Assembly: GCA_035267045.1 (NCBI GenBank)
Contig: DATFMH010000146.1
Location: 9,202-73,201, forward strand
Direction of reading: 5' to 3'
DNA: 64,000 bases
DNA from: DATFMH01 sp035267045
Lineage (GTDB): Bacteria; Bacteroidota; Rhodothermia; Balneolales; DATFMH01
Position 1 is the stretch's first letter. Every line of letters starts with the position of its first letter. A model generated the notes under the pieces. The model saw only the letters and a program-made list of their open reading frames with translations, was not told the origin of the DNA and made no database searches. This document shows positions 44,835 through 54,211 of this stretch, in pieces. Position numbers and translations under genes: made by a program.

Positions 44835-46568
44835 ATGCTATTGTGGATTACGGTTGTATTTCAACCAGCCTATTCCCAAAATTCGGTAAGTGCTGATAAA
44901 ATTCAGATATCCTGGTTAGTGAGCGGGCATCGGCAACGATTACCGGACAGTCTTTCAAAAACTTCTGTACGGGATACATCAATCATCTTACCACATATCC
45001 GTAGTTATATTCTGCATCAATTCTACTATTCCGGCTTTTTTTCCGGTTCTATTGATTCGGAAAGGATTACTAAAAACGGTAGACAATCAGAATATAAATT
45101 TTTTACTACACGAAATAGCCGATACATCACCGGTAGTATTGTATTAAATAATACCACAAAGGATTCTACGGGTATTCTTGCGGATTGGCACCCTGAATAC
45201 CTTAAGAAAGGGAAGGGTTATAGTCAGAAGGAATTGGAAGAGGATATAAATCGCCTGATAAAAATATATGAAGAGGCAGGATATCCATTAGTCAGGATTG
45301 ATATAGCACATATTGAACTTAAATCGAATCCGGAGGAGGTAAATATCAATCTGAAAGTTGATAGCGGGCCTAAAGTCATTATAAGTGGTGTGATTATTTC
45401 AAATGTGAAGAAGAACGATCCGAAGTACCTGGCAAAGATAACTGGTATAAGAGATTCATCTTTTGCTACTCCTCATGTTCTCGAAATGGGACGTTTAAAC
45501 TTACAAAACTCTGATCTGTTCGAATCAGTGAGTACTGGTAATGTCATAGAGAGAGAGGGTCAATATTATATCCAATACAAAGTTGATGAGAAAAATCCAA
45601 ATGCATTTGATTTATTAGTCGGATATGTACCCAAACCAAACGGTGGTGGGACGATTGTAGGCAACGGTGACCTGCTTTTGCGAAATGCCATATGGAATGG
45701 CAGTAAATTACAGCTTTCATTTAATCGTCTGCAGAAATATGTTACGAAGCTAAATATCGGATATCATAAAAATTGGCTCTTTAATATTCCGTTTGGTATA
45801 GGCGGAAATTTTCATTTTTTACAACAGGATACCACTTATCAAATTCGGGATTTAACTTTACAGAGCACCTATAATCTAAATTCAGCTACACAGATATCGG
45901 CAAGTGTTCGTCGCCAGGTTGTCGCGACTAATGCCAATATTGCTAATCCACCTGCTGTTCTTGATGGCAATGCTGTTTTCGGTGGACTTGGCCTATCCTA
46001 TCAAAACATTGATAATCTTTTAGTTCCGCAAAGGGGAGTTAAGTTAACCATTAAAATTGAAACAGGAGTAAAACGAATATCGGATAACAGATTTATTCAG
46101 GATACTACCGATGCGAGAATACCTCAGAAGATATTACATTTTGATCTTCAGCCATATTTCAACCCTTTTAGGCGGCAGGTGTTAACATTTTCTATTCATG
46201 GTTATTTCATTGAGTCAAAATATTTTACAGAAAGCGACCTATACCGTTTTGGTGGAGCAAATTCATTCAGGGGATATCGGGAAGATCAGTTTAAAGCATC
46301 GAGGATGCTATGGGGGGATGTTGAATATCGTTATCTGTTGGATCCGACTAGTTATGCTTTTGTATTTGGTGCGGATGGTACATATTTGCGTCCACGATTA
46401 ACCATTAGAGATAAAACAATGGCTAAACAAGTAGGATGGCTGCATTCGTATGGAATAGGTTTTTCGTTTCATACCCGATTGGGTCAGTTGAAGTTTACAT
46501 ATGCCAAATCACCGGAAGATTCCTTTTCAAATGCGAAGGTTCACATAAGTATCAGCGGTAATATTTAA
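44805..46568 (+). CDS. Omp85-family outer membrane protein (BamA/TamA-like)
   Basis: 587 residues. Signal peptide MKNRLSYLFFMLLWITVVF... cleaved after AYSQ. Residues ~30-260 hold POTRA-like domains (KKGKGYSQKELEEDINRLIKIYEEAGYP; VDSGPKVIISGVIISN). The rest is a 16-strand beta-barrel with the lid motif FGGANSFRGYREDQF near 480 (family RGF/RGY) and C-terminal strand KVHISISGNI. It would insert or secrete proteins at the outer membrane. It has fewer POTRA domains than BamA, so it is a TamA-like or lineage-specific paralogue. Start is within a terminator-like hairpin; ATG 44835 would lose the basic signal n-region. Confidence 0.83.
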   Translation: MKNRLSYLFFMLLWITVVFQPAYSQNSVSADKIQISWLVSGHRQRLPDSLSKTSVRDTSIILPHIRSYILHQFYYSGFFSGSIDSERITKNGRQSEYKFFTTRNSRYITGSIVLNNTTKDSTGILADWHPEYLKKGKGYSQKELEEDINRLIKIYEEAGYPLVRIDIAHIELKSNPEEVNINLKVDSGPKVIISGVIISNVKKNDPKYLAKITGIRDSSFATPHVLEMGRLNLQNSDLFESVSTGNVIEREGQYYIQYKVDEKNPNAFDLLVGYVPKPNGGGTIVGNGDLLLRNAIWNGSKLQLSFNRLQKYVTKLNIGYHKNWLFNIPFGIGGNFHFLQQDTTYQIRDLTLQSTYNLNSATQISASVRRQVVATNANIANPPAVLDGNAVFGGLGLSYQNIDNLLVPQRGVKLTIKIETGVKRISDNRFIQDTTDARIPQKILHFDLQPYFNPFRRQVLTFSIHGYFIESKYFTESDLYRFGGANSFRGYREDQFKASRMLWGDVEYRYLLDPTSYAFVFGADGTYLRPRLTIRDKTMAKQVGWLHSYGIGFSFHTRLGQLKFTYAKSPEDSFSNAKVHISISGNI

Positions 46569-46681
46569 CGTGAGGTTTGAATAATATTTTTATCGCTTCG
46601 ATCATTTAACAATTATAACTATATACCCTTATAAACACATCTGCAAGATAGCTTGCGGTTGTAAGTATATTCAAAACCTTT

Positions 46682-46730
46682 CCGGATGCCCGATCGGGGC
46701 CGGCAGTGCTCCGATGCTTTTTCGGAGGCA
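46682..46730. repeat. Two adjacent extragenic palindromes
   Basis: First: CCGG, then CCCGATCGGG (46689-46698, perfect), then CCGG. Second: TGCTCCG (46708-46714) against CGGAGGCA (46723-46730) with one bulged base. They occur between convergent genes. Confidence 0.55.
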
Positions 46731-46804
46731 TGACATTCGATAACGGTTTTGGAGCAGAATACTTTTGGTTCGTTTATAAACCTTTACTTCAAGCTCTTAG
46801 TATA

Positions 46805-46831
46805 GTCATTCCTCGCTTGACAGGGAATGAC
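46805..46831. repeat. Extragenic inverted repeat
   Basis: GTCATTCC (46805-46812) and GGAATGAC (46824-46831) with an 11-base spacer. It shares the element ATTCC/GGAAT with the next palindrome. Confidence 0.55.
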
Positions 46832-46856
46832 AAAGTAGGGTTGCTTTTCCTCCTCG

Positions 46857-46878
46857 TTCCCAACGTTTTCGTTGGGAA
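46857..46878. repeat. Extragenic perfect hairpin
   Basis: TTCCCAACG (46857-46865), loop TTTT, CGTTGGGAA (46870-46878). The form 'GTTCCCAACG...CGTTGGGAATGC' resembles interspersed intergenic palindromes seen in many Gram-negative genomes. Confidence 0.65.
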
Positions 46879-46901
46879 TGCCAATTCTAATAACTCAACA
46901 A

Positions 46902-48092
46902 CTAAATTTCCGTTTTCATGTTATAGAGTATGGAATCGGCAGAAATAAGAGCAACGGTAATGGTTGAAAAGACGATGACTGATAAGATTGGAGCCCAGAT
47001 CACCAAACCGCCAATGGTACCTAAAACGGCACCCAGATATTGAATATATTGCAATTGTTCATTGGTGGTACCTTTAATCAACATCTCGAGACGACTTTCA
47101 TCCAGTTTTAAAATATTTTCTTCGATAAGCTCACGTACATCCAACTCATTGATCATCGTAAAGATAAGTTGTGTTACCAATGATTCTATATTATCGCTAT
47201 GATATTCTATCGTTTCCGGCAACTGGTCGAGTACATCATCGATTCGGTACATTTCATCTACCAGTTGATCCGGTATCTTTCGTAGAGCTTCGTCGATCAT
47301 TTTTTCGGCTTCCCGTCCGCGTATTAACCGGTAAGCTTTCAGGGCTAATTTTTCAAAACTGTTTTCTTCAACGGCTGAATCTAATTGATTGATAATACCA
47401 TCGGCTAATGATTGGCGGAAATCGTCATCATTCATACGATCACGTATATACCAAATGATCAATTGCTTTAATTCATCCCTGAAATCATCATTTTCAACAA
47501 TCTTTTGAAGATAATGTAACGATTTCTTTCGGTAGGTTGTTATGATATCCGTATCCGATATCTTTTCTTTTATTATCTCGGGATTGATGAGATCACGAGA
47601 TACCGCCTCGGCTAATCGATAGGCTATACGTGGTTTTTGAGAGGGGATGAGTCCCTGACCCAAAACAGGACGTTTTTTCAATGGACGGAACAACATGGTA
47701 ATAGCTAACCAGTTTGTACCATACCCAATAAGTCCGCTAACAGATATTATCCTTATGATTCCATCGAGTTTGTAATTAAAACCGGCGAGAATGAAATGAT
47801 AATTGGGGAAATCCCAGAAAAAGGAAAAAATAAAGAAAGCTATAAGAATATAGGGGTAGGTAAGGAGCAGTTTCATCCAAAAAGGGTGCCCATACCGTTG
47901 TCTGTTTAGATTCGAATTCTGTCCGTTTGATCCGGATTTATCATCATGATCACTCTCCGGACCATATTTCACGAATAACTCCCAGATACTTTGAAGATAG
48001 CTTTTTTCCTCGTTATCCTCGTTATCCGTCGTTTGAACTCCGTTAACACCTGAAGACTGATCTTCTATTTCTATTGTTCTATCCTTATCCAT
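46902..48092 (-). CDS. DUF445 family membrane protein
   Basis: 396 residues. N-terminal ~75 residues are acidic and soluble. Two hydrophobic segments follow near 80-135 with the family motif GLIGYGTNWLAITMLFRPLKKRPVLGQGLIPSQKP. A long helical region then leads to a C-terminal membrane helix (LGTIGGLVIWAPILSVIVF). DUF445 (YheB-like) proteins have no agreed function. The start was set at the ATG at 48092; the TTG at 48104 would add four residues. It is the last gene of the ybeY-smg-topoisomerase-like group, 26 bases after the topoisomerase-like gene. Confidence 0.83.
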   Translation of the reverse strand: MDKDRTIEIEDQSSGVNGVQTTDNEDNEEKSYLQSIWELFVKYGPESDHDDKSGSNGQNSNLNRQRYGHPFWMKLLLTYPYILIAFFIFSFFWDFPNYHFILAGFNYKLDGIIRIISVSGLIGYGTNWLAITMLFRPLKKRPVLGQGLIPSQKPRIAYRLAEAVSRDLINPEIIKEKISDTDIITTYRKKSLHYLQKIVENDDFRDELKQLIIWYIRDRMNDDDFRQSLADGIINQLDSAVEENSFEKLALKAYRLIRGREAEKMIDEALRKIPDQLVDEMYRIDDVLDQLPETIEYHSDNIESLVTQLIFTMINELDVRELIEENILKLDESRLEMLIKGTTNEQLQYIQYLGAVLGTIGGLVIWAPILSVIVFSTITVALISADSILYNMKTEI

Positions 48093-48118
48093 ATAACTAT
48101 GCAAATCATAATGTTCAT

Positions 48119-49546
48119 TTATGATAAACGTAACATAGACGTAATACGTTGTATAACATCTAAAAGTTTTGAGTCAGGCCATTTTATATCGGTATATACA
48201 CTGTTTTTAATATAAGTAAGAGAATCTGAAAGCAAATTAGGTTTAGAAATGAACTGAGAAGAAAATTTAGCCAACATATCCTGATTGGGAAATATGCATG
48301 AACTTTTTATTGTAATCCAACCATCTTCTAATAGTGTATCAAGTATAGCCCCGTAACCGGAGGGTCGTGCTGATTTATAATCTGTAAGATAATTCAAATA
48401 ATCAGAGATGCGTATTACAGGTTGAATTTCATCACCTATTTTAAGAAGTGAGCTGGAGAAGACATTAATTGGATAATTTCGTGAATTGTTATTCAATTGA
48501 TATATATAATACTCATGCTGTTCCGGCATCTGCAAGATCTTAATATGATGATCATATATTTTATGATAAATATCGTAATACTTTTTACGAATGAGCGGCC
48601 TGACTTCAGAAGGGATAATTTCTATGCTAATTGGATGAATACTTTCATGAGGATAATAATCATCCAGACGCTGCCATAAGGAATTGGGTAGAAATGTTTC
48701 CGGAGAATGAGTCTTTATCCAGTTTTGATAATGGCTATACCATGTCTGTTCATAATATCCGGTAGCCTGTGTTCGGGGATAACTGATCAACCCGTTATGT
48801 AAATCTTCCGGAATGAGTGTGAAAAGATGATTTAAATCATCTTGAAGTTGACGGTAGGATATGTCAGGTGAATGCAGATTTTGGAGGATATCAGCAGTAT
48901 TCCACGGATTCTTTATTGAATAGCGCTTATTAATCGAGACATCATTCACTTGTAATTTATCATGTATCGAGATAGGCGCCGTTTGCTCTGATTCTATGAC
49001 TGCAGGATTCAATGGATCATTTTCAAGGAAAAAACGTGTATGTATGCCATTATTGAACAAGTTCAGCGTTAATAATTTGATCCAGGCCAATTTACCCAAC
49101 CTATGCTGCATCTTTTTTTGAATGAGCAGGTTACATATAAAACGATTTTTTAAACCTATAACATTATGCTCTTCATAAGGTTGTACATGTTCCAGTATCT
49201 CGAGGACTGAAGATTTTGAAAGGGTTTGAAGATGTCCCCTGAGCAATTGATGTCTTTTTAAATATCTGCTAATAGTGAATGCTATAAATTCCCCGGCAGA
49301 ATCCGTATCGGTAGCGATAATGATACGATCAGCATAATGTGCTTTGGTTTTTATTTCTTTTCGTATATCACGTTTAGCAGGGTCCGCTTGGTATGTTAGC
49401 CGGTCGTTTTCCCAATTATATCTCGGGTACCAGCAGAAACCTCCAGTTGCAATAACTTCCAGGTAAGGTATATTGAATTTTCGGATAATATGGGCAATAG
49501 TGGGGGACTCAACAATAAGAAGGGTATAACGATGAGTTATTGCCAA
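48119..49546 (-). CDS. Highly divergent type IA topoisomerase-like protein
   Basis: 475 residues versus ~700-870 for TopA. The TOPRIM region reads LLIVESPTIAHIIRKF (Glu13) and IIIATDTDSAGEFIAF (Asp80, Asp82). The usual DxDxEGE is DTDSAGE, so one acidic residue is Ala84; the Lys of ESPxK is Ile; and the GRVQS block is absent. Kept features are the active-site GLISYPRT (Tyr256, Arg258), YPHESIHP (family HEAIRP) and ARPSGYGAILDTLLEDGWI (family RPSTYASII). No zinc-ribbon tail. It begins with TTG, 29 bases after smg, the place where topA follows smg in many bacteria. Either a reduced topoisomerase or a DNA-binding pseudoenzyme. Confidence 0.75.
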   Translation of the reverse strand: MAITHRYTLLIVESPTIAHIIRKFNIPYLEVIATGGFCWYPRYNWENDRLTYQADPAKRDIRKEIKTKAHYADRIIIATDTDSAGEFIAFTISRYLKRHQLLRGHLQTLSKSSVLEILEHVQPYEEHNVIGLKNRFICNLLIQKKMQHRLGKLAWIKLLTLNLFNNGIHTRFFLENDPLNPAVIESEQTAPISIHDKLQVNDVSINKRYSIKNPWNTADILQNLHSPDISYRQLQDDLNHLFTLIPEDLHNGLISYPRTQATGYYEQTWYSHYQNWIKTHSPETFLPNSLWQRLDDYYPHESIHPISIEIIPSEVRPLIRKKYYDIYHKIYDHHIKILQMPEQHEYYIYQLNNNSRNYPINVFSSSLLKIGDEIQPVIRISDYLNYLTDYKSARPSGYGAILDTLLEDGWITIKSSCIFPNQDMLAKFSSQFISKPNLLSDSLTYIKNSVYTDIKWPDSKLLDVIQRITSMLRLS

Positions 49547-49575
49547 AATCGAATTAATTCCGAATAGGAAAATTA

Positions 49576-50037
49576 TTAGTTGATAGATTCATCGCCCCGA
49601 AGCAAATCGGAAGGTTTGAAAGGATTACCGTCATTTTCAAAAAACATGTGTGTTACGACTTCCTTAATTTTATTCAGAGAAACACGTTCCGTAGAATGTA
49701 GCATGACTTTTTCAATGATTTTTTCCATCGATTCATAGTCAAGTAGCCCGATATTCATTAACTCCAATAAAAAACCATAGGCTTCCGTAGTTATTACCAT
49801 TCGTTCAGCAATATGCAGGATACGATGAGGATATTTATTCGTTCCGATGATTTTATTCCGTTTAATCATCTTATCCAGTTCACCGGAATCATTTTTTTGC
49901 AGAACCCATGAATAGGCAGCACTTATTTCCGATCGGTCATATTGTTTAAACGTATTTAAATCGATATCATTAATATGCTCACCAACCTGGATATGCTCTA
50001 TCAAATAAATAATAATATCAATAACGTTATTCCTCAT
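49576..50037 (-). CDS. smg: Smg family protein (DUF494)
   Basis: 153 residues matching the DUF494/Smg layout: N-terminal VIDIIIYLIEHI (family VLxYLFExY), EISAAYSWVLQ, HIAERMVITTEAYGFLLELMNIGLLDYESMEKIIEKVM and EVVTHMFFENDGNP. Function unknown; in proteobacteria smg lies between dprA and topA. Here it is followed by a topoisomerase-like gene, which supports both calls. Its ATG overlaps the ybeY stop by 11 bases. Confidence 0.72.
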   Translation of the reverse strand: MRNNVIDIIIYLIEHIQVGEHINDIDLNTFKQYDRSEISAAYSWVLQKNDSGELDKMIKRNKIIGTNKYPHRILHIAERMVITTEAYGFLLELMNIGLLDYESMEKIIEKVMLHSTERVSLNKIKEVVTHMFFENDGNPFKPSDLLRGDESIN

Positions 50038-50485
50038 AAGGCATCTTCAATAAATTCAGATAATAATTTTCTTTTCCATGCATCAATTGTATTTCTGACT
50101 CCGTTTGGTCATCATAACCTATCAAATGCAGTAATCCATGCACCAATATACGAAAAAACTCAGTCTTAACGGGTTGCTCAAATTCTTTTGCTTGTTCAAA
50201 TATCCGTGGTGCACAACAATATAAAGTACCCTCAATACTCTCCGCTTCATCTTCGGTATAGTGAAAAGAGATTATATCAGTTACGTAATCCCTGTTAAGA
50301 TATTTGCTGTTTACATCAATAATCCCTTCCTCATCAACATAAACAAGTTCCACGAAATTAAATGATCGGGATTCTCCAACACTCACAGATGAAAGTACGT
50401 TTTGAGCTTCCTTTTCATTAATGGGAACATCCAGGTTTGTCTCATTAAACAGATTTATGATTCCGGATGCTGGTTTATGAGTCAT
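50027..50485 (-). CDS. ybeY: Endoribonuclease YbeY
   Basis: 152 residues. Metal site HGLLHLIGYDDQTESE: two His as usual and Asp at the third ligand position (E. coli has HGxLHLxGYDH). An Asp variant is common in Bacteroidota-type YbeY. LNRDYVTDIISFHY corresponds to the family NxxYRxxDxPTDVLSFP. It acts in 16S rRNA maturation and ribosome quality control. The start was set at the ATG at 50485; a TTG at 50500 is the alternative. It lies 33 bases after the hypothetical gene. Confidence 0.9.
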   Translation of the reverse strand: MTHKPASGIINLFNETNLDVPINEKEAQNVLSSVSVGESRSFNFVELVYVDEEGIIDVNSKYLNRDYVTDIISFHYTEDEAESIEGTLYCCAPRIFEQAKEFEQPVKTEFFRILVHGLLHLIGYDDQTESEIQLMHGKENYYLNLLKMPYEE

Positions 50486-50518
50486 ATAAAAAGGTTTCAA
50501 ATATGAGAATTGAGTTAT

Positions 50519-50974
50519 TTAATCCTCATCAAAACTAAAACCATCGAGATCAATAGTATCCGTTAACGACAAGGCGACACTACACATCATGACTTCTGTA
50601 GGGAGTTTGGTAAAATCACCGGTAAGCAACGATTCATTGACATTGGCATATAAACTACAACCGGCTTCTTTTTCAACGATCAAACCCGAAACTTTTCCCT
50701 GGCTTTTTCCAAAAAAAGTAACCTGGTTTAAGAGGTCGCTAACAATAAAACCGGTACAATTATGCAGCTGAAGAAAAGTGTTTTGGGCATATACCGATAC
50801 CATATTCATCGTTTCTCCATCCACATCGAGACCGATATGAATTTCAAGGGCTAATTTTCTGCCCGATTGTTCATTAACAATTTCCAATCTTGAAACGTCA
50901 CCTATTCGTTTAACCTTTGTATCAAAGATTTTACCAATTAAGTCGATGTTTTCAGCACTGAATTCATTTATCAT
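50519..50974 (-). CDS. Hypothetical acidic protein
   Basis: 151 residues, not recognised. No signal peptide or membrane segment. Content is mostly beta-strand-like (VSRLEIVNEQSGRKLALEIHIGLD, MNMVSVYAQNTFLQLHNCTGFIVSD) and ends acidic (DLDGFSFDED). Coding is supported by codon use, an ATG start and position 33 bases ahead of ybeY in the same direction. The context suggests a cytoplasmic housekeeping role, but no function is claimed. Confidence 0.65.
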   Translation of the reverse strand: MINEFSAENIDLIGKIFDTKVKRIGDVSRLEIVNEQSGRKLALEIHIGLDVDGETMNMVSVYAQNTFLQLHNCTGFIVSDLLNQVTFFGKSQGKVSGLIVEKEAGCSLYANVNESLLTGDFTKLPTEVMMCSVALSLTDTIDLDGFSFDED

Positions 50975-51105
50975 AATATGCTGATTCTAATATATCCTGA
51001 TTGATTGTAAGAGAGTATAATTAAGCAACAAAATAATATACTATTCTGTCAGCTAACAATAAATCTCTTATATCATACGATAAAATTCAAAAAAGGGATT
51101 CACTT

Positions 51106-54100
51106 TTAATTAATATACATCCGATCAATAAGTTTTTTATTCTGATCAGCCGTTTTCGGGAAACCTACTAAATTTTGAGTCAGGCTGTCACCTATTGTTG
51201 CAACATCCTTAGCCTTAGTTGTGTCATTAGATATGTAATAGATTCTCTGCAGAACAAACAACCTGCTGGATGCATAATAAACATTTCTTAGTAGGTTTTT
51301 CCTGTTTTGAGAAAGATTTGATGCCTGTGCTTTCAGTTTACGGCTTTTATCAATATCGGCATTCATCCTGGCTTTTTTGCTTGCCGTCTGCAAATCCGAT
51401 ACTTTTGCCATTAACTTATTAAGATCAGTCATCGCATAACCCAATTCGGATTTGAGTTTGGGATAAGCCATTTCACCTAAACGAACAGCATCCGCTGTAT
51501 CACCGGCCAACGCATATTTATAAGCGTATCGTATCATGGATCCCTGACTACCATGCACATGAGTGAAGGGTATGTTACTTTCACCCCATTTCAACCATTT
51601 AACAGCACTGTCCGGATCATTTTTCGATAGAAACGTTGTTGCTTCATTGGCAATCAACTCTCTGTCATTGTCGACCATCCTGCGTATATTTTCGTCAAGA
51701 TATACATGTGGATTATTCAAGCCTCTGAATTTAAAAGATCGGAGGCGTTCACCATTGATTTTTGTATCGACATACGGACTGTGGCCTGGATTTTTATGAG
51801 GAACCACACGATAAGCATCACCCTGCAACCTGAAATAGGACTGTAAATTCAATTGGCTGTTACGTGCAACCGTTACAGCGAAATAGACGGGACGGGCCCA
51901 TTTGTTATTTTTCAATATATTCAATACTACATCATCATGAATCATGGTGTAGTAAAGTTTCTTGCCGGAACGATTTTGTCCGAGGTAACGTCCTTTATAG
52001 TGCCATGTTACGACACTGTCCAGAGAGTCAATCGGTATGCTATACTCCAATTTTGGTGACCGCAGGACATAATTGGTCCTTTTAACTTTCCCAATATGGC
52101 CTTCCTCAGCATACTTCTCCGTATCATTGGGATCCGCGAAACGATATCTCAGATACTTTTTATCAACCGGGATGGTTATCTGATGTGGTGTGTAAAAATC
52201 AGATGGTTTATCGAAATTAAATTTCTGAGATAATTTATCAAGTTGTTTATTCGTAAACGTAATGGGGAGTGGGGGAGATTTATGCGACCATTCGTCCCGC
52301 AATTGTTTGATATACCATTTGGTATCCAATAAACTCAGACAGACAACACGTACATCGGTCCTGACATGCCGAACTTCCTGTAAGTACCATAAGGGAAACG
52401 TATCATTATCACCATTTGTAAAGAGTATGGAATATGGAGCACAGGAGTTCAATAAATTATATGCATAATCGGACGCCACATATCTTTTACTCCTGTCATG
52501 GTCATTATAATTTTCACGCAACATGTTAAAAGGTACGGCAATAAAACAGAGTCCTACCAGTCCGTACATTACGAACTTATTTCTTTTAAGACTGTCTTTA
52601 GCCAGTTCAACCAATCCGGTAACACCTATACCTATCCATATAGAGTAGGCGAAAAATGATCCTACGTACGAATAATCCCTTTCACGTGGTTGAAACGGAT
52701 ATTGATTTAAATAGATAATGATGGCGATTCCCGTCATTATAAATAACGCCAGAACACTCAGAGCTCGCTTCCAGTCTTTCTGAAAATGGAAAATGAGGCC
52801 TATTATCCCCAATAGAAATGGCAGAAAATAATAAACGTTATGAGCCGGATTATTTTTATACCGGCTGTTAGATGAAAATCCGGTTGCTACTCCAGTATCC
52901 TGAATATCACTTTGCCTTCCAATAAACTGCCAGGCAAAATAGCGCAGGTACATGTGTCCGATCTGATAATTCCAGAAGAAATCCCAGTCGCTGTTATATT
53001 GAGCATATTTATTAAGATACGATTGCTGCTGACCATCATACCGTCGGGGAAATAAAACTTTATGACTGCGATCAATTCTACCCAAATCGTTACTGTAATC
53101 ATAGCCATAAAATAGCGGGGTCTTGCCATATTGTGTTCTGTTAATGTAATTAACAAAGGCTTGAACGGTTTGAGGGTCGTTTTCATCGATAGGTGGATTC
53201 TGCTGTGAACGTATCATTACCAGTGCATAACTGGAAAATCCTATAACTATCATCGCATAACACATAAAAGCGATATTGAGCAATCGCAAATTCTTTTTAT
53301 TAGTGTAATAGATGGCATATACGAGGATAGCTAAAAATAAAATTAGGAATACCGGTGTTGAAATGAGGCCTAATGTAGCATTTGATATATATCCCGAGAG
53401 TTTAGGTATCTCAGAAATAGTTATTGGATAAATCAATAACAAGGTAGCTGACGCGATCAATGCCGCTACAATAAAAGTAGTAATCTTAAAATCAAATTTT
53501 TTGAAATATATGATAGGTACAACAAAGAAAATAGCCAGCAAATTAAGTAGGTGTACACCTACTGCCAAACCAAACATATAAGAGATCAATACCAGCCAAC
53601 GCTCGTTATACGGACTATCGTGGTTTTCCGCCCATTTCAATACCAGCCAAACAACCATCGCCAGGAAGAAGAGAGAAGTGGCAAAGACGTTACTTTCAAC
53701 AGCATTGAACCAAAATGAATCGGTTACAGCGAATGTGATAGCTCCCAATATCCCACCGGCATACATACCAACTTTATCGAAAGTGGAGTATTCATCCGGA
53801 TTTCCCTTGAATTCTTTAATAAGCAGAACAATGATCAGGTAAAGAAGCATCACCGTAAAGGCAGAAGCCAATCCGCTCATAAAATTCATAAATAGAGCGA
53901 CTTTACTTGCCGGGGCGAACATTGAGAAAAGGTGTCCCAGCAATAAAAAAAGTGGTGCACCGGGCGGATGGGTTATTTCCAGTCCATGGGCAACGGCAAT
54001 GAATTCACCGGGATCCCAAAAACTCGCTGTTGGTGCCAGCGTTGATACATAAATGATTAAGGCATAAATAAATACAAGAGCTGCGAATAATCTGTTTAAT

Positions 54101-54126
54101 GTTTTATGGTCTGTACGTAACTGCAT
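51106..54126 (-). CDS. DUF2723 membrane protein (GT117-like), copy 1
   Basis: 1006 residues. The N-terminal ~560 residues are a multi-helix membrane region starting with FAALVFIYALIIYVSTLAPT and the signature SFWDPGEFIAVAHGLEITHPPG, the catalytic-type loop of POMT-like glycosyltransferases. Then comes a periplasmic region (LFTNGDNDTFPLWYLQEVRHV, VRTDVRVVCLSLL) and a C-terminal alpha-helical/TPR-like part. The family is typical of Bacteroidota relatives, and members linked to O-mannosylation-type glycosylation have been proposed (GT117). It is the second of a tandem pair, 85 bases after copy 2. Confidence 0.87.
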   Translation of the reverse strand: MQLRTDHKTLNRLFAALVFIYALIIYVSTLAPTASFWDPGEFIAVAHGLEITHPPGAPLFLLLGHLFSMFAPASKVALFMNFMSGLASAFTVMLLYLIIVLLIKEFKGNPDEYSTFDKVGMYAGGILGAITFAVTDSFWFNAVESNVFATSLFFLAMVVWLVLKWAENHDSPYNERWLVLISYMFGLAVGVHLLNLLAIFFVVPIIYFKKFDFKITTFIVAALIASATLLLIYPITISEIPKLSGYISNATLGLISTPVFLILFLAILVYAIYYTNKKNLRLLNIAFMCYAMIVIGFSSYALVMIRSQQNPPIDENDPQTVQAFVNYINRTQYGKTPLFYGYDYSNDLGRIDRSHKVLFPRRYDGQQQSYLNKYAQYNSDWDFFWNYQIGHMYLRYFAWQFIGRQSDIQDTGVATGFSSNSRYKNNPAHNVYYFLPFLLGIIGLIFHFQKDWKRALSVLALFIMTGIAIIIYLNQYPFQPRERDYSYVGSFFAYSIWIGIGVTGLVELAKDSLKRNKFVMYGLVGLCFIAVPFNMLRENYNDHDRSKRYVASDYAYNLLNSCAPYSILFTNGDNDTFPLWYLQEVRHVRTDVRVVCLSLLDTKWYIKQLRDEWSHKSPPLPITFTNKQLDKLSQKFNFDKPSDFYTPHQITIPVDKKYLRYRFADPNDTEKYAEEGHIGKVKRTNYVLRSPKLEYSIPIDSLDSVVTWHYKGRYLGQNRSGKKLYYTMIHDDVVLNILKNNKWARPVYFAVTVARNSQLNLQSYFRLQGDAYRVVPHKNPGHSPYVDTKINGERLRSFKFRGLNNPHVYLDENIRRMVDNDRELIANEATTFLSKNDPDSAVKWLKWGESNIPFTHVHGSQGSMIRYAYKYALAGDTADAVRLGEMAYPKLKSELGYAMTDLNKLMAKVSDLQTASKKARMNADIDKSRKLKAQASNLSQNRKNLLRNVYYASSRLFVLQRIYYISNDTTKAKDVATIGDSLTQNLVGFPKTADQNKKLIDRMYIN

Positions 54127-54211
54127 TCAATTAATACTAATTGTAGTTAATAGACATCTGTCGCGATTTTTCATTTACACAATAAGTTGTAACACCAACG
54201 CATCAAATCGC

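Larger units (their letters stand above)
46569..46901. other. Convergent intergenic region with a cluster of palindromes
   Basis: 333 bases between the Omp85 gene and the DUF445 gene. It contains four separate inverted repeats (46682-46703, 46708-46730, 46805-46831, 46857-46878) and is richer in GC than other spacers. An ORF at 46706-46948 runs through them but has no protein-like features. Listed individually below. Confidence 0.6.

Noticed and set aside
46706..46948. 80-codon ORF between the Omp85 and DUF445 genes
   Set aside because: It runs through four palindromes and into the DUF445 gene; no ribosome site and no protein-like pattern.
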